A DNA stretch of 64,000 nucleotides from Clostridiales bacterium Firm_14 (lineage in GTDB: Bacteria > Bacillota > Clostridia > Saccharofermentanales > Saccharofermentanaceae). The position numbers were made by a program, and so were the translations under genes. Position 1 is the first letter of the stretch. Every line of letters starts with the position of its first letter. The stretch is taken from contig LVAT01000010.1 in NCBI GenBank assembly GCA_001604135.1, positions 124,001 to 188,000 on the forward strand. The letters are read 5' to 3'. The notes under the pieces were generated by a model. That model saw only the letters and a list, made by a program, of their open reading frames with translations, had not been told where the DNA came from and made no database searches. Positions 7,837 to 16,703 of the stretch are shown here, piece after piece.

Positions 7837-8325
7837 ATGAACAATGAAGCTGTGTTGAGACTTTTCGATACATATGCTGACGACGCGTTTCGTCTGGCAT
7901 ATTCGTATCTGGGCTCAAGACCTGACGCCGAAGATGTTGTACAGGATGTTTTCGTAAAGCTCATAAGATCCGATATCACAATCACTAAAGGCAAAGAAAA
8001 ATCATATATCCTTACCATGACCGCCAACAGGTGCAGGGACTTTCTCAAGTCCGCGGACGTAGTCTGCAAGGCGCCTTTCGAAGATGCGGCGGACGTAGGG
8101 TCAGACATCGAAATAGATGAAGATGATACGGAAATGTACGATGCTGTATCCGAACTTCCCGAAAAACTCAGAGTCGCGATACATCTTCATTACTACGAAG
8201 GCTACTCCCTGAAAGAGATAGCTGACATCCTGGAAATAGAACCGTCGGCAGTGTCGATGAGACTGACCAGGGCAAAGGAAATCTTGAGAAAACGTTTTAT
8301 GGGAGGTAGCAGCTATGCAGGATGA
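7837..8325 (+). CDS. ECF-type RNA polymerase sigma factor
   Basis: This 162-residue protein has the two-domain layout of group 4 sigma factors. Region 2 spans about residues 9-75 (LFDTYADDAFRLAYSYLG, DAEDVVQDVF) and region 4 about 104-155 (LPEKLRVAIHLHYYEGYS, LKEIADIL, SAVSMRLTRAKEIL). It would direct RNA polymerase to a small set of stress or envelope genes. A good ribosome-binding site (AAGGAAGG) precedes the ATG. The next gene overlaps its end by 11 nt and encodes a single-pass membrane protein, the usual arrangement for a sigma factor and its anti-sigma regulator. The promoter region upstream may be self-regulated. Confidence 0.93.
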   Translation: MNNEAVLRLFDTYADDAFRLAYSYLGSRPDAEDVVQDVFVKLIRSDITITKGKEKSYILTMTANRCRDFLKSADVVCKAPFEDAADVGSDIEIDEDDTEMYDAVSELPEKLRVAIHLHYYEGYSLKEIADILEIEPSAVSMRLTRAKEILRKRFMGGSSYAG

Positions 8326-9223
8326 ATACATTAAAGCTATCGAAAAGATACAGATGGATAAAGACAGGAAAATAGAAATGAGAAAAATATTAGAAAACGA
8401 AATGGCTTCAGCACCCAAGAAGCCTGCTAAGACAACACGCCTTAGCGCAGGCGCAAAAGTAGGAATCGCAGCAGCGGCAGTAACATTATCAATGGGAGCC
8501 CTTATGGCAATCCCCACAACAAGAACGGCAATCTCGGCAAGCGTAAGAGCTCTCTTCCACATGGAGATCCCTGATGGCGCAGAAGACGGATACACAAAGG
8601 ATATGGAAGACAGAGAAAGCCGCGTTGTTCCTACGGATGATGTTGACGAATCAGTAAGAGCAGAGATCGAAGCGGCAGTATCATCACAGGATCAGGCAGA
8701 AGACGATTACTTTAAGACCGTAACCGTAACTGCCGACTATTACTCCGATCCTGAGCTCAACAAGTACGCCAACTACTATGCGCAGCAGGAATACAACATC
8801 ATGGACATCAAGAAGGATTCTGAGTTCTTCGACTGCTACGGCGATCTGAAGACAAACGACTGGTATTCAGACGGATTCTTCGTAACCTATACGCTCGGAA
8901 CCAACGCTCAGCCTACTTTTGGCACGATCTATGTTTTCAAGGCAACGCCCGAACAGCTCGAAGGCTTCATGAAGAACTATTACAACGTCGTATCTTACGA
9001 GCGCAAGGAACACAATCAGGATGCCGTTGCTTATGACGGATTCTGGACAAAGAGCACCGATTCCGACGGAAATGAAGTCTATAAGGCTTCCTGGCTCGGA
9101 CCCGAACCTGAGACGAAGATCCTGCCCTCCGACTGCGCGAGATTTATGAACTTCACTCTCACATACGACGCAGCTAACCAGATCGTTATCTGCACAATTG
9201 AAGAAGGCGGCGGAATCGGCTGA
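8315..9223 (+). CDS. Probable membrane anti-sigma factor / sigma-operon partner
   Basis: The 302-residue product begins with a charged cytoplasmic helix region (about residues 1-40), then one membrane helix (about 46-66, rich in Ala, Gly and Val), then a large acidic extracytoplasmic domain rich in Tyr and Asp. No zinc-binding anti-sigma HxxxCxxC motif is present. The start codon lies inside the sigma gene (11-nt overlap), so translation is coupled, and this topology is typical of anti-sigma regulators of ECF factors. The outer domain is unrecognised and may sense an envelope signal. The assignment rests on context and topology rather than on a diagnostic motif. Confidence 0.65.
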   Translation: MQDEYIKAIEKIQMDKDRKIEMRKILENEMASAPKKPAKTTRLSAGAKVGIAAAAVTLSMGALMAIPTTRTAISASVRALFHMEIPDGAEDGYTKDMEDRESRVVPTDDVDESVRAEIEAAVSSQDQAEDDYFKTVTVTADYYSDPELNKYANYYAQQEYNIMDIKKDSEFFDCYGDLKTNDWYSDGFFVTYTLGTNAQPTFGTIYVFKATPEQLEGFMKNYYNVVSYERKEHNQDAVAYDGFWTKSTDSDGNEVYKASWLGPEPETKILPSDCARFMNFTLTYDAANQIVICTIEEGGGIG

Positions 9224-9257
9224 TATTCTTATAATTTCATAGTGCCCCATACAAAGG

Positions 9258-9287
9258 AGGCTGCCTTATCGCAAGGCAGCCTTTTTT
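9258..9287 (+). terminator. Rho-independent terminator of the ECF sigma operon
   Basis: AGGCTGCCTT (9258-9267) pairs with AAGGCAGCCT (9273-9282) around a 5-nt loop and is followed by a T-run. This is a textbook intrinsic terminator 34 nt after the anti-sigma stop codon. Confidence 0.9.
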
Positions 9288-9431
9288 GCGGCCATGATCC
9301 GGATAGCCGGTGTTTTACACCCGCCAAACGCCTTGGTTGAGTTCTCCTCAACTGCCCGTTGTTTGAAAATCTCCGGAAACAGAAATACCATATGCTTAAG
9401 ATGCATGCACAACTGATGTAGGAGATGAAAT

Positions 9432-10478
9432 ATGGCAAAGACAATAGGAAACAACATTAAGTCCTTCCGCAAGAACAAGGGCTTCACGCAGGAGGAATTA
9501 GCGGACCTTCTGAACGTCACACCTCAGGCGGTAAGCAAGTGGGAGTCGGAAAACGGACTTCCGGACACATCGATGCTGATCCCTCTGGCGCAGGTCTTAG
9601 GCGTAAGCACTGACGCGATCTTGGGCTACGATTCGCTCTCCGAGAATGAAGAGATAATCGCGAGAGTAAAAGAGACCGTAAACGGCATGAAGAACAGTGA
9701 TGAAGGAAGAGCCCAAAAGGCCCTGCGCATTGCAGAATACCTCTCCACAGAGACGACTCTCAATCCCGGGTGCTTTGAGATCATAAAGGATTATGCAAAG
9801 GAGACCGCGAACCTCAGCATGTACGCAGATCCGGTGCTCGAGAACTGCTTTCCTGATGATCAGGAAAGGATCTATAAGATCTATAAGGATGCCATAAGGA
9901 AAGGCGCTTATCTCATCGGTCACAGCAATGACAGGAACCTCATAGAGGTCACCCATTATGCGGTCGCCTGGATCTATATCCACATGAAAGACTTCGACAA
10001 TGCAAGGGCTCATATCAATGTGCTGCCGAGCATCAAGACCGGCGCGATCGCAGAGAAGATAGGAATGGAACTCACGTTCTTCGAGAGCGGGTTCGAGAAG
10101 ATGAAGGACGATATCGCTGACAGTTCGGTACTGCTTTTCGATGCGGTCGCAAGCTTCCTCAATACTATCGCGCAGGACTACGGCTGGTACGCAGAAAAGG
10201 ATGAGGCGCTCGAAGTAATCGGATGGTGCGAAGGGATAATCAAGGCATATGCATCAAGAAAGGATACCGTCGACATGAACCACTACATGAGGATCAGAAG
10301 AAGCCTTGCTTTCTTCAGGCTCGTTGCCGTAAAGAGATCGGGCGATGACGAAGGCGCGGTAAAGCTCTATAACGACTTTAAGGAAGAGATCGACATGGAA
10401 GACCTGACGGATGAACAGAAACAGACGGTAATGGATCTTCTTAATAACGACATCTCACACTACGGACAATACACTTAA
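9432..10478 (+). CDS. XRE family transcriptional regulator with helical C-terminal domain
   Basis: The N-terminal 60 residues of this 348-residue protein form an XRE/Cro helix-turn-helix (IKSFRKNKGFTQEELADLL, then TPQAVSKWESENGLPD). The rest (about 75-348) looks all-alpha, with repeated aromatic and Ala-rich helices suggesting TPR-like folding, and probably acts as the sensing or dimerisation part. GTAGGAG lies 7-9 nt before the ATG. Regulators of this shape often bind a peptide or sense metabolic state, but the ligand cannot be read from the sequence. The gene is alone, between the ECF operon terminator and a bidirectional terminator at 10501. Confidence 0.88.
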   Translation: MAKTIGNNIKSFRKNKGFTQEELADLLNVTPQAVSKWESENGLPDTSMLIPLAQVLGVSTDAILGYDSLSENEEIIARVKETVNGMKNSDEGRAQKALRIAEYLSTETTLNPGCFEIIKDYAKETANLSMYADPVLENCFPDDQERIYKIYKDAIRKGAYLIGHSNDRNLIEVTHYAVAWIYIHMKDFDNARAHINVLPSIKTGAIAEKIGMELTFFESGFEKMKDDIADSSVLLFDAVASFLNTIAQDYGWYAEKDEALEVIGWCEGIIKAYASRKDTVDMNHYMRIRRSLAFFRLVAVKRSGDDEGAVKLYNDFKEEIDMEDLTDEQKQTVMDLLNNDISHYGQYT

Positions 10479-10500
10479 GAACAGCAGCAGCTCCATAACA

Positions 10501-10537
10501 AAACCCCCGTATCCTGTTATCTTGGAACGGGGGTTTT
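10501..10537. terminator. Bidirectional intrinsic terminator
   Basis: AAACCCCCGT (10501-10510) pairs with ACGGGGGTTT (10527-10536). A T-run follows on the plus strand and TTTTGTT follows on the minus strand. It lies between the convergent XRE gene and the GGDEF gene and can serve both. Confidence 0.85.
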
Positions 10538-10555
10538 AATATGCATTTTTTAAGT

Positions 10556-12391
10556 TCAGCTTCTGCCCTTTTTCTTCGCTTTCTTCTCGAGATACATCGC
10601 TTTGTCGGCCTTCTTCATCGACTCGCCGACGCCGTGCCAGTCCTGGACCTCGCACGTTCCGATACTTGCGGATAACTCGAAAGGATATTTGCCGGACTGG
10701 TTGACCTGCCTGATGTTGTTCCTGACATTTCTTATGAACTTTCCTACTCTTCCGAGCTCGGAGATAACAAGGACCGCTTCGAATTCGTCGCCGCCCATTC
10801 TCGCTACGAACTCACCCTGGTTGAGCGCCTTATCGATACACTGGGCAGTCTCCTTGATCGCATCGTCACCTGCGTTATGTCCGTAGGTGTCGTTTATGAT
10901 CTTAAGGTCATCCATGTCGATGGAAACTACGGCGATCTCTTTTAACATCCTGCCTTCTTTATCGAACTTCTCGGAGATCTTCTTCTCGAAGCCGCGCCTG
11001 TTAAGCGTCTCGGTAAGAGGGTCCGTGATATAGAGGGTCATGACATCGGAGATACCGAAGAGCTTCTCGTAGAGCTCGAACTTGTTCATGTTCGCAGCTA
11101 CCTGCGTCAGGAGATATTCGACTTTGAAGTTGATGAAATTCGGCATGCCGGTATCGAATACCGCGACAAGATAACCATAGACTTCGTTCTTATATGCAAG
11201 CGGGAAATGAACTCTCATTCCGTGCTTATCATCCTCAAATCCGTCAGGAAAAACCTTATCGCTGGAATACGAGATGCTGCAGACCTTATTGTCTCCCCTG
11301 TGGATAAAATAGGCCACAAGTTCGCGGCTTTCTTCCCTGTATCTGCAGATGTAGCAGGACTTGATGCTGTCTATGGTCTTAAACTGTTCGAGCGTCAGTT
11401 CCATGCCGGCGTCTTTCGTGAGCGCGCCCTCGAAAAGATCGCTGATGACAACATAATCTCTCATGTTCTCGGTGTTGATCGATATCGTCGCCGAGAGATT
11501 CAGCAGTTCGGAGTATACATCTCTCTCGACAAAGAGGTCGCCGGTGCTCTCGCGGAGAACGATCGTACCGGGAATATAGATGTTGAGATCCGGCTTATTA
11601 CCACCGATTACTTCTTCCAGAACATCTATTGCAGTGTCAACGAATTCGTCGTTTGAGATCTCGATCGTCGTGATCGAAGGAATGTGTTCAGCAGAGCTTA
11701 CGGCATTGTCCACGCCGCTGATCATGACATCCTGCGGTACCGAATAGCCGCGCTTGCGGAGTTCGTTGCAGAGAGCGATCGCTTCATAGTCGTTCGAGCA
11801 GATGATGGCTTCAGGGAGCTTGCCGCTCTTCTTGATGAAGAAATCAGCCATCTCAGGACCCTGGTCTGACCAGTAATTGCCGTGGAAGATCTTCTTCTCG
11901 TTTACCTTGTAACCTGCTTCATTCATGGCATCTTCGAAGCCCATTCTACGCTCGAACGAGTCATCGAGATCGTCTCTGCCGGTTACAAAACCGATATCCT
12001 TCGTCTTGCATTTCGAGATAACATGAGCTGCAATATCGTGCATCAACGCTCTGTTGTCGGGTACGACATTATAAAAACCGGGGATCTCCGCTCTGACGCA
12101 GACGACCGGCGGTGCTTCATTATCGGACAGCAGATCTTCTACAAGATCCTTGGCAACACCCTCATGGATAAGCGTGTCATAGCACAGGATGACACCGTCA
12201 TAATCATGGACGTTCGGCAATGTCAGTATGCTCTTAAAACCATTGACATGGAGAGGGTTCGTAGTAGGCATGGAGCAGATTCCGAAGACATCGATCCTGT
12301 AGCCCTTTTCGCGGGCATAGTAATCCAGTCGCTTCAGAATTCCCAAAGCAAAGTCTCTATACATGTCGCCGATAAAAACACAAATTTTCAT
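10556..12391 (-). CDS. Diguanylate cyclase with LacI-type periplasmic-binding-like sensor domain
   Basis: This 611-residue protein joins a LacI/PBP-I-like ligand-binding domain (about residues 1-285, starting MKICVFIGDMYRDFALGIL and containing SGVDNAVSSAEHIPSITTIE) to a middle region (about 290-440) and a C-terminal GGDEF domain (about 445-605). The signature GGDEF is intact at residues 533-537, preceded by LTETLNRRGFEKK and DTYGHNAGD, so it should make c-di-GMP. No RxxD inhibitory site is seen at the expected place. There is no helix-turn-helix and no signal peptide or membrane segment, so the sensor domain probably binds a cytoplasmic sugar or metabolite. A TATAAT lies only 6 nt before the ATG and no Shine-Dalgarno site is visible, suggesting a leaderless mRNA. 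Confidence 0.88.
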   Translation of the reverse strand: MKICVFIGDMYRDFALGILKRLDYYAREKGYRIDVFGICSMPTTNPLHVNGFKSILTLPNVHDYDGVILCYDTLIHEGVAKDLVEDLLSDNEAPPVVCVRAEIPGFYNVVPDNRALMHDIAAHVISKCKTKDIGFVTGRDDLDDSFERRMGFEDAMNEAGYKVNEKKIFHGNYWSDQGPEMADFFIKKSGKLPEAIICSNDYEAIALCNELRKRGYSVPQDVMISGVDNAVSSAEHIPSITTIEISNDEFVDTAIDVLEEVIGGNKPDLNIYIPGTIVLRESTGDLFVERDVYSELLNLSATISINTENMRDYVVISDLFEGALTKDAGMELTLEQFKTIDSIKSCYICRYREESRELVAYFIHRGDNKVCSISYSSDKVFPDGFEDDKHGMRVHFPLAYKNEVYGYLVAVFDTGMPNFINFKVEYLLTQVAANMNKFELYEKLFGISDVMTLYITDPLTETLNRRGFEKKISEKFDKEGRMLKEIAVVSIDMDDLKIINDTYGHNAGDDAIKETAQCIDKALNQGEFVARMGGDEFEAVLVISELGRVGKFIRNVRNNIRQVNQSGKYPFELSASIGTCEVQDWHGVGESMKKADKAMYLEKKAKKKGRS

Positions 12392-12397
12392 GACATC

Positions 12398-12403
12398 ATT
12401 ATA
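12398..12403 (-). promoter_or_regulatory. -10 box directly upstream of the 10556-12391 gene
   Basis: TATAAT on the minus strand ends 6 nt before the start codon at 12391. Transcription would begin at or next to the A of the ATG, which predicts a leaderless transcript. TTTTCA lies about 17 nt upstream as a poor -35 candidate. Confidence 0.4.
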
Positions 12404-12559
12404 CTAGGCGTTATGAGGCCTGAAAAGACTGTATTTATGGCCTAAGAATACCCTTGCCAAGTCACTTTCAGAGCATTGGCGGAATAAGACTGTAATTTGA
12501 TGATTTTGTCAAACAAAGATGATATTATTAATCTAATTCTTTAAGGGAGGATTAAGGGT

Positions 12560-13198
12560 ATGTACTGTAACAAGTGTGGAAACCAATTGGATTTTGATGC
12601 CGCTTTCTGCAACATTTGCGGCACACCGGTCGAAAGGGACGATCAGACATCAAACCTGTCTGTCGAAGAGAGCATCGCACTCGCGGATAAGCTCAAGACA
12701 AGATACGCACAACTTGAGAAGCTTGAACGTGAAGTCGCTGATAACGAGAAGAGGATCGCAGGTCCTTTGAATCTGAATTACAGACAGTTTTCTTTTTTCA
12801 GATTCTATTGGAAGTTCCTTGTGTTCGCCGTAATATCTTTCTATGTATTGCTCATCATTATGGTCGCTACTGATTTCAATGGTATTGTAACCTTTCTGAC
12901 TATAGCCGCACCGCTCGGATTCATAATCACCGGAATATTTCTTGCAATTAAAAGGCGTAATGAAGAAAACTATGCCATTTCTCTGGGAAACGAAGAAGTC
13001 AGACAACAGAGAAAAAAGCTCGAGGAAAAAACTTCTGAGCTTAAGAAGACCTTGAATGCACGCAGGAAGGACATTACCGAATTCAACGATATCGTTCCGG
13101 CACAGTTCAGAAAGTCCTCATCAATGGCACAGGTAAAGGCTCTCCTTGTAGCAGGAAAAGTGTCAAATCTGATGGAAGCTTTCCGCTTGCTGAAGTAA
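12560..13198 (+). CDS. Zinc-ribbon, two-helix, coiled-coil membrane protein
   Basis: The 212-residue product opens with a zinc ribbon (Cys3, Cys6, Cys17, Cys20; CNKCGN ... CNICGT). An acidic helical region follows (about 33-63), then two membrane helices (about 74-97 and 102-123) and a C-terminal coiled-coil stretch (about 135-175). Residues 33-212 resemble the whole 18023-18592 product, including the ending (DIVPAQFRKSSSM versus DVIPATHRTSEQM), so the two are paralogues and this one has gained, or the other lost, the ribbon. Function is unknown. GGGAGG precedes the start. Its last 36 nt overlap the end of the convergent glycerate kinase gene. Confidence 0.75.
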   Translation: MYCNKCGNQLDFDAAFCNICGTPVERDDQTSNLSVEESIALADKLKTRYAQLEKLEREVADNEKRIAGPLNLNYRQFSFFRFYWKFLVFAVISFYVLLIIMVATDFNGIVTFLTIAAPLGFIITGIFLAIKRRNEENYAISLGNEEVRQQRKKLEEKTSELKKTLNARRKDITEFNDIVPAQFRKSSSMAQVKALLVAGKVSNLMEAFRLLK

Positions 13199-14272
13199 CA
13201 GCGCTTCGGCAGTCTCTTCAACACTTTTGATCGCTTCGCTCGTCTCCATTGAAGGATGCATGAGCGGAGCGATTTTTGTAAAGCCCGCCTTAATGCATTC
13301 CTCGTATCCGTCACCTGTGATACCGCATATTCCGATAACGGGTTTGCCGTATTTTACTCCTGCCTGCATTACCTTATACGGAGCCTTCCCGTTAAGCGTC
13401 TGTCTGTCTATCCTGCCCTCGCCTGTTATTACGATGTCGCATTCACGGATAAGTTCTTCCAAACCTGTAATGTCCATTACGATCTCTGCGCCGGACCTTA
13501 ATTCCGCGCCGAGAATGTTTTTCAATGCAAAGCTCATTCCGCCCGCAGCACCGGTGCCTTTCTCGTAAGGATCAAAGCCTGTAAGTTCAGCATAGTTTTT
13601 GAGCCAGCTGTCCATCTCTTCGCAGGATTTCTGTGATGCGCCTTTCTGAGGTCCGTATACAAAACTCGCACCGTCAGGTCCGCACAAAGGATTGGTAACA
13701 TCACTTGCTGCAATGATCTTTATGTCTTTGCAGATGAGCCATGAAAGATCAGCTTTGTATAGGTCTTTTAGTCCTATGGCGCCCTGCTTTATCTCATTGC
13801 CGTTCTTGTCCCGGAACCTCGCGCCCAGTGCCTGAAGCATGCCTGCGCCGCCGTCATTTGTCGCGCTTCCGCCGATGCAGATAACGAGCTTTTCAGCGCC
13901 ATTTAAGACCGCGTCCTTCATGAGTTCACCGACGCCGTATGTAGTAGTCAGATACGGGTCACGTTCATCTTCTTTCAGCAATGTAAGTCCTGCTGCTTTT
14001 GCCATCTCGATATATGCGGTCCTGCTTAATGGCTCATAGATATAAGATGCTTCAACAGGTTTCCCGAGAGGTCCTGTAACCGTAAGATTCTTAGTTATTC
14101 CTCCGATGTAAGGAGCTATCGAATCTATCGTTCCTTCGCCGCCGTCTGCCAACGGAAGCACGGTGACGTCTGCATCAGGGCATGCACTCAGGATGCCGCG
14201 TTTTACGGCATTTCCGGCTTCCAATGAAGTAAGGCTTCCTTTAAAAGAATCAACGGCAACGACAGCCTTCAT
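13163..14272 (-). CDS. Glycerate kinase (GlxK/GarK-type, Pfam Gly_kinase family)
   Basis: From the ATG at 14272 the protein has 369 residues, the normal length, and begins with the family signature MKAVVAVDSFKGSLTS followed by LPLADGGEGT. Other family marks include CIGGSATNDGGAGMLQALGA and VITGEGRIDRQTLNGKAP. It phosphorylates D-glycerate with ATP to 2- or 3-phosphoglycerate. The longer frame starting at 14320 is rejected because that ATG lies inside a TATAAT promoter box; an ATG at 14281 is an alternative. It converges with and overlaps the 12560 gene by 36 nt. No glycerate- or glyoxylate-forming genes are adjacent, so its pathway here is unclear. Confidence 0.92.
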   Translation of the reverse strand: MKAVVAVDSFKGSLTSLEAGNAVKRGILSACPDADVTVLPLADGGEGTIDSIAPYIGGITKNLTVTGPLGKPVEASYIYEPLSRTAYIEMAKAAGLTLLKEDERDPYLTTTYGVGELMKDAVLNGAEKLVICIGGSATNDGGAGMLQALGARFRDKNGNEIKQGAIGLKDLYKADLSWLICKDIKIIAASDVTNPLCGPDGASFVYGPQKGASQKSCEEMDSWLKNYAELTGFDPYEKGTGAAGGMSFALKNILGAELRSGAEIVMDITGLEELIRECDIVITGEGRIDRQTLNGKAPYKVMQAGVKYGKPVIGICGITGDGYEECIKAGFTKIAPLMHPSMETSEAIKSVEETAEALLLQQAESFHQI

Positions 14273-14318
14273 CCCTGACATATCAGATCTTAAACCCGCC
14301 TTATATCTTATTGCTGCC

Positions 14319-14324
14319 ATTATA
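14319..14324 (-). promoter_or_regulatory. -10 box of the glycerate kinase gene
   Basis: TATAAT on the minus strand, about 47 nt before the start at 14272. It overlaps the in-frame ATG at 14320 and so argues against that start. No clear -35 box is visible at 17 nt. Confidence 0.45.
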
Positions 14325-14362
14325 CCTTAATCTGACCTTGCAGGTTTTTCGCAACGCGGTTG

Positions 14363-14368
14363 TATAAT
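14363..14368 (+). promoter_or_regulatory. -10 box of the DUF2809-like gene
   Basis: TATAAT, 25 nt before ATG 14394, with a TTGCAG word 19 nt upstream as a weak -35. It is divergent from the glycerate kinase promoter. Confidence 0.4.
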
Positions 14369-14393
14369 TGTCTTCATAAGGCAGGTATGGAAA

Positions 14394-14765
14394 ATGAGAA
14401 GACTGGTATTCGGGATCCTATCACTATTACTGCTCGGCATCGAAGTGCTGATCGGCCTGTTCGCGCACGGATGGGTCAGGAGTTATCTGGGCGACGTCCT
14501 TGTCGTCATACTCATCTACACCATCGTCAGGACCATCATCCCCTACAAGATCAAAAAATGGTATGTGCTGCCTACGGTGATCCTGGCGTTCTCATTCATC
14601 GTTGAATTTCTGCAGCTGTGGGGCTTCTGCGACCGCCTGGGCATAACAAACCCGTTCCTCAGGATAATCATCGGAACGGGCTTTTCTTGGATCGATATCG
14701 CAAGTTACTGCATCGGGATCATACCGTGCTATGTGAGTGAATATCTGCTGCATCGCCCGAAATAA
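14394..14765 (+). CDS. Small four-helix membrane protein, DUF2809-like
   Basis: This 123-residue protein is almost entirely hydrophobic, with four membrane helices (about residues 4-24, 31-48, 57-76 and 96-114). The pattern RSYLGDVLVVILIY followed by a C-terminal helix starting near FSWIDIASYCIG resembles the DUF2809 family of small membrane proteins. No biochemical function is established for that family. The gene has its own promoter and converges closely with the zinc-ribbon gene at 14799; a weak GCCC/GGGC hairpin lies between the stops. Confidence 0.7.
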   Translation: MRRLVFGILSLLLLGIEVLIGLFAHGWVRSYLGDVLVVILIYTIVRTIIPYKIKKWYVLPTVILAFSFIVEFLQLWGFCDRLGITNPFLRIIIGTGFSWIDIASYCIGIIPCYVSEYLLHRPK

Positions 14766-14798
14766 AAAGGGCAATCCTGCGATGTTTTAATCTGCTGT

Positions 14799-15341
14799 TT
14801 ATTCTGCCGTAGGAGTCTCAGCCTTGGAACCGCAGGCAGAGCAGAACTTTGAGCCGGGCTTAAGAGCCTGACCGCAGAATTCACAGTACTGAGTCTGCTG
14901 AACAGGTGCCTGATAGGGATTCTCTACATGAACGAATTCCTGAGGCTGTGAAGACTGGCCGGGCTGCTGCATGTATGCAGGGGTATTAGTATTATTGCCA
15001 AACGCAGCGGTGTTATAAGGCTGTCCTGGCTGATATCTCTGCACGCTGGGATCAACATAATCGCCCTGAGGACCAAACTTCGCACAAAGGTAAGAAATAA
15101 GTGCACCAACACCGGCAAAACCATAAGCGAACAATATAGCCGTTAATCTGCCACCGGAATTTTCAGAAATATCACCGTTTGACGAAAGCACCACAAAGGT
15201 TCCGACAATCGCACCGATGAACTCCATAACGATCCACAATATGATCGTAAGCGCAATGTAGCCGCCCGGTCTTCTGCCTCTGGCGATTGCGTTGTTCTTG
15301 TTGACTTTGCAAAGTCCGATTATCGCAAATACTTCCAGCAT
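14799..15341 (-). CDS. Two-helix membrane protein with C-terminal zinc ribbon
   Basis: The 180-residue product has two membrane helices (about residues 27-50 and 66-87), a disordered Pro/Gln/Asn/Gly-rich linker (about 95-150) and a C-terminal zinc ribbon (CEFCGQALKPGSKFCSACGS). This is the reverse order of the 12560 product, where the ribbon is N-terminal. The Gln-rich linker is common in such membrane ribbon proteins. Function is unknown. The start is supported by AAAGGAGAG. Upstream lies a 20-nt motif (15416-15435) that recurs before the lipoprotein gene at 22023. Confidence 0.75.
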   Translation of the reverse strand: MLEVFAIIGLCKVNKNNAIARGRRPGGYIALTIILWIVMEFIGAIVGTFVVLSSNGDISENSGGRLTAILFAYGFAGVGALISYLCAKFGPQGDYVDPSVQRYQPGQPYNTAAFGNNTNTPAYMQQPGQSSQPQEFVHVENPYQAPVQQTQYCEFCGQALKPGSKFCSACGSKAETPTAE

Positions 15342-15415
15342 AATACTCTCTCCTTTGAATTCACAAAATTAATTAAGGCTATAAAACCCCTTTGGTACAA
15401 ATTGTATCAATTGTG

Positions 15416-15435
15416 TTGGGAAAATACGAGAGAAA
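15416..15435. repeat. Dispersed 20-nt motif, copy 1
   Basis: TTGGGAAAATACGAGAGAAA matches the sequence at 22079-22098 at 19 of 20 positions. Read on the minus strand, both copies lie upstream of a minus-strand gene. It may be a shared operator or a chance A-rich match. Confidence 0.4.
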
Positions 15436-16590
15436 TTATCTCTCTTTCTTGTGATCCTTATAGTAGTCGTCCTTGTCCTTGTACATCATCTTATCGATGA
15501 CGACAACGAGATCCTGGGTGTCTTCCTTGCTGAAGTCAAAAACACGACCTCCGACAGCTGCAGAAAGCTTGTATGGCTTGCCGGATCTCTCATTATATTC
15601 CTCGACTGCTTCAGCGGTCTTTTGCTTGTAGAGTTCGATATCAGACTCTTTACCCTTGTAAACGAGAGCTACAAATTCATCTCCGGCAAACCTTATAACG
15701 GTTCCTACCGAACCGAAAACATCGTTCAGGATGCCGGCAAATGCGATAAGAGCCTGGTCGCCTTCTTCATGTGAATAGTTGTCGTTTATCTTCTTAAAGC
15801 CGTTGAGATCGAGCATGTAGGCAACGATCTTTTCCTTGTGCTTTTTCTGAAGTCTCCTGAGCTCTCTGTCCAACTCAAACCTGTTATATACGCCTGTGAG
15901 CTTATCGATGTAGATACACTCGTTCTGGAAAGCGATAACAATACCTGCCAAAGAGACTGCAAAGCACGCCGGAAGGAGCGAGATGCCGTACATAAATGCC
16001 TGGCCGATCATGCCCAGGAGGATCGGCATAAGAAACTCGATGACCGGGAAATATCGGAGTCCCGGGTTCCTTATCTTGGCAATGATGTAATAAACAAAGC
16101 CATAGACGTTAAGTACTATACCTGTCGCGATGAAGAACATGAACAGATCTCCACGCTTATACTCGTTGTTCATGTCGATCTTAAATACGATCGGCGTAAA
16201 TATGTTGATGATGAGAAGTACGACCTGTATCAGGCAGGCTATCCAGAACACAATGAACTTTTTGTGTGAAGTCTTCCTGTCGATGTGCTTGACGATCATG
16301 TGAACGAGGAAGACGCCTACAAAGGTATTGTATAAATACAGATAGGTATTGCCTGCCAAAAGTATCACACGATAGAACTTAAAAGCCGCACCGAGCTTGC
16401 CGTCGAAACTTGCGACGAGCTGGTCAATGATGCAGTTAGCCACCGACATTATCAGCATGCGCAGCAAAATACGGCTCTCCTCTTTACGGCCGGGCAGATT
16501 CCAACCCCTTGAGACCAGGATGACCAGAAGGATAGCAATGCCGATAAAATCGGCCACTGTTACTGCATAGATGTCGATAATAGGTGTCAT
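15436..16590 (-). CDS. Membrane diguanylate cyclase (GGDEF protein)
   Basis: The first half of this 384-residue protein holds about seven membrane helices (residues about 8-26, 43-58, 72-92, 107-128, 142-160, 175-195 and 198-215), like other seven-helix membrane sensors. A GGDEF domain occupies about residues 225-375 (DKLTGVYNRFELDREL, MLDLNGFKKINDNYSHEEGD). The active-site signature is AGDEF at residues 302-306, a substitution tolerated in known active cyclases. It should make c-di-GMP in response to a membrane or external signal that cannot be named. It is monocistronic, facing the gene 14799 in the same direction. Confidence 0.88.
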   Translation of the reverse strand: MTPIIDIYAVTVADFIGIAILLVILVSRGWNLPGRKEESRILLRMLIMSVANCIIDQLVASFDGKLGAAFKFYRVILLAGNTYLYLYNTFVGVFLVHMIVKHIDRKTSHKKFIVFWIACLIQVVLLIINIFTPIVFKIDMNNEYKRGDLFMFFIATGIVLNVYGFVYYIIAKIRNPGLRYFPVIEFLMPILLGMIGQAFMYGISLLPACFAVSLAGIVIAFQNECIYIDKLTGVYNRFELDRELRRLQKKHKEKIVAYMLDLNGFKKINDNYSHEEGDQALIAFAGILNDVFGSVGTVIRFAGDEFVALVYKGKESDIELYKQKTAEAVEEYNERSGKPYKLSAAVGGRVFDFSKEDTQDLVVVIDKMMYKDKDDYYKDHKKER

Positions 16591-16644
16591 GCTTTGATTA
16601 TACTACCCTATTTGTAAAAATAAATTGAGTAATCGAATCTTTCA

Positions 16645-16678
16645 GAAAAAATAAAGGCTGTCCCACAATGAGACAGCC
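16645..16678 (-). terminator. Intrinsic terminator of the alanine dehydrogenase gene
   Basis: GGCTGTC (16656-16662) pairs with GACAGCC (16672-16678). Read on the minus strand, the stem is followed by TTTATTTTTTC. It lies about 26 nt after the stop codon of the gene. Confidence 0.85.
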
Positions 16679-16703
16679 CTTAAGATTCACCAAACTATTC
16701 TGA

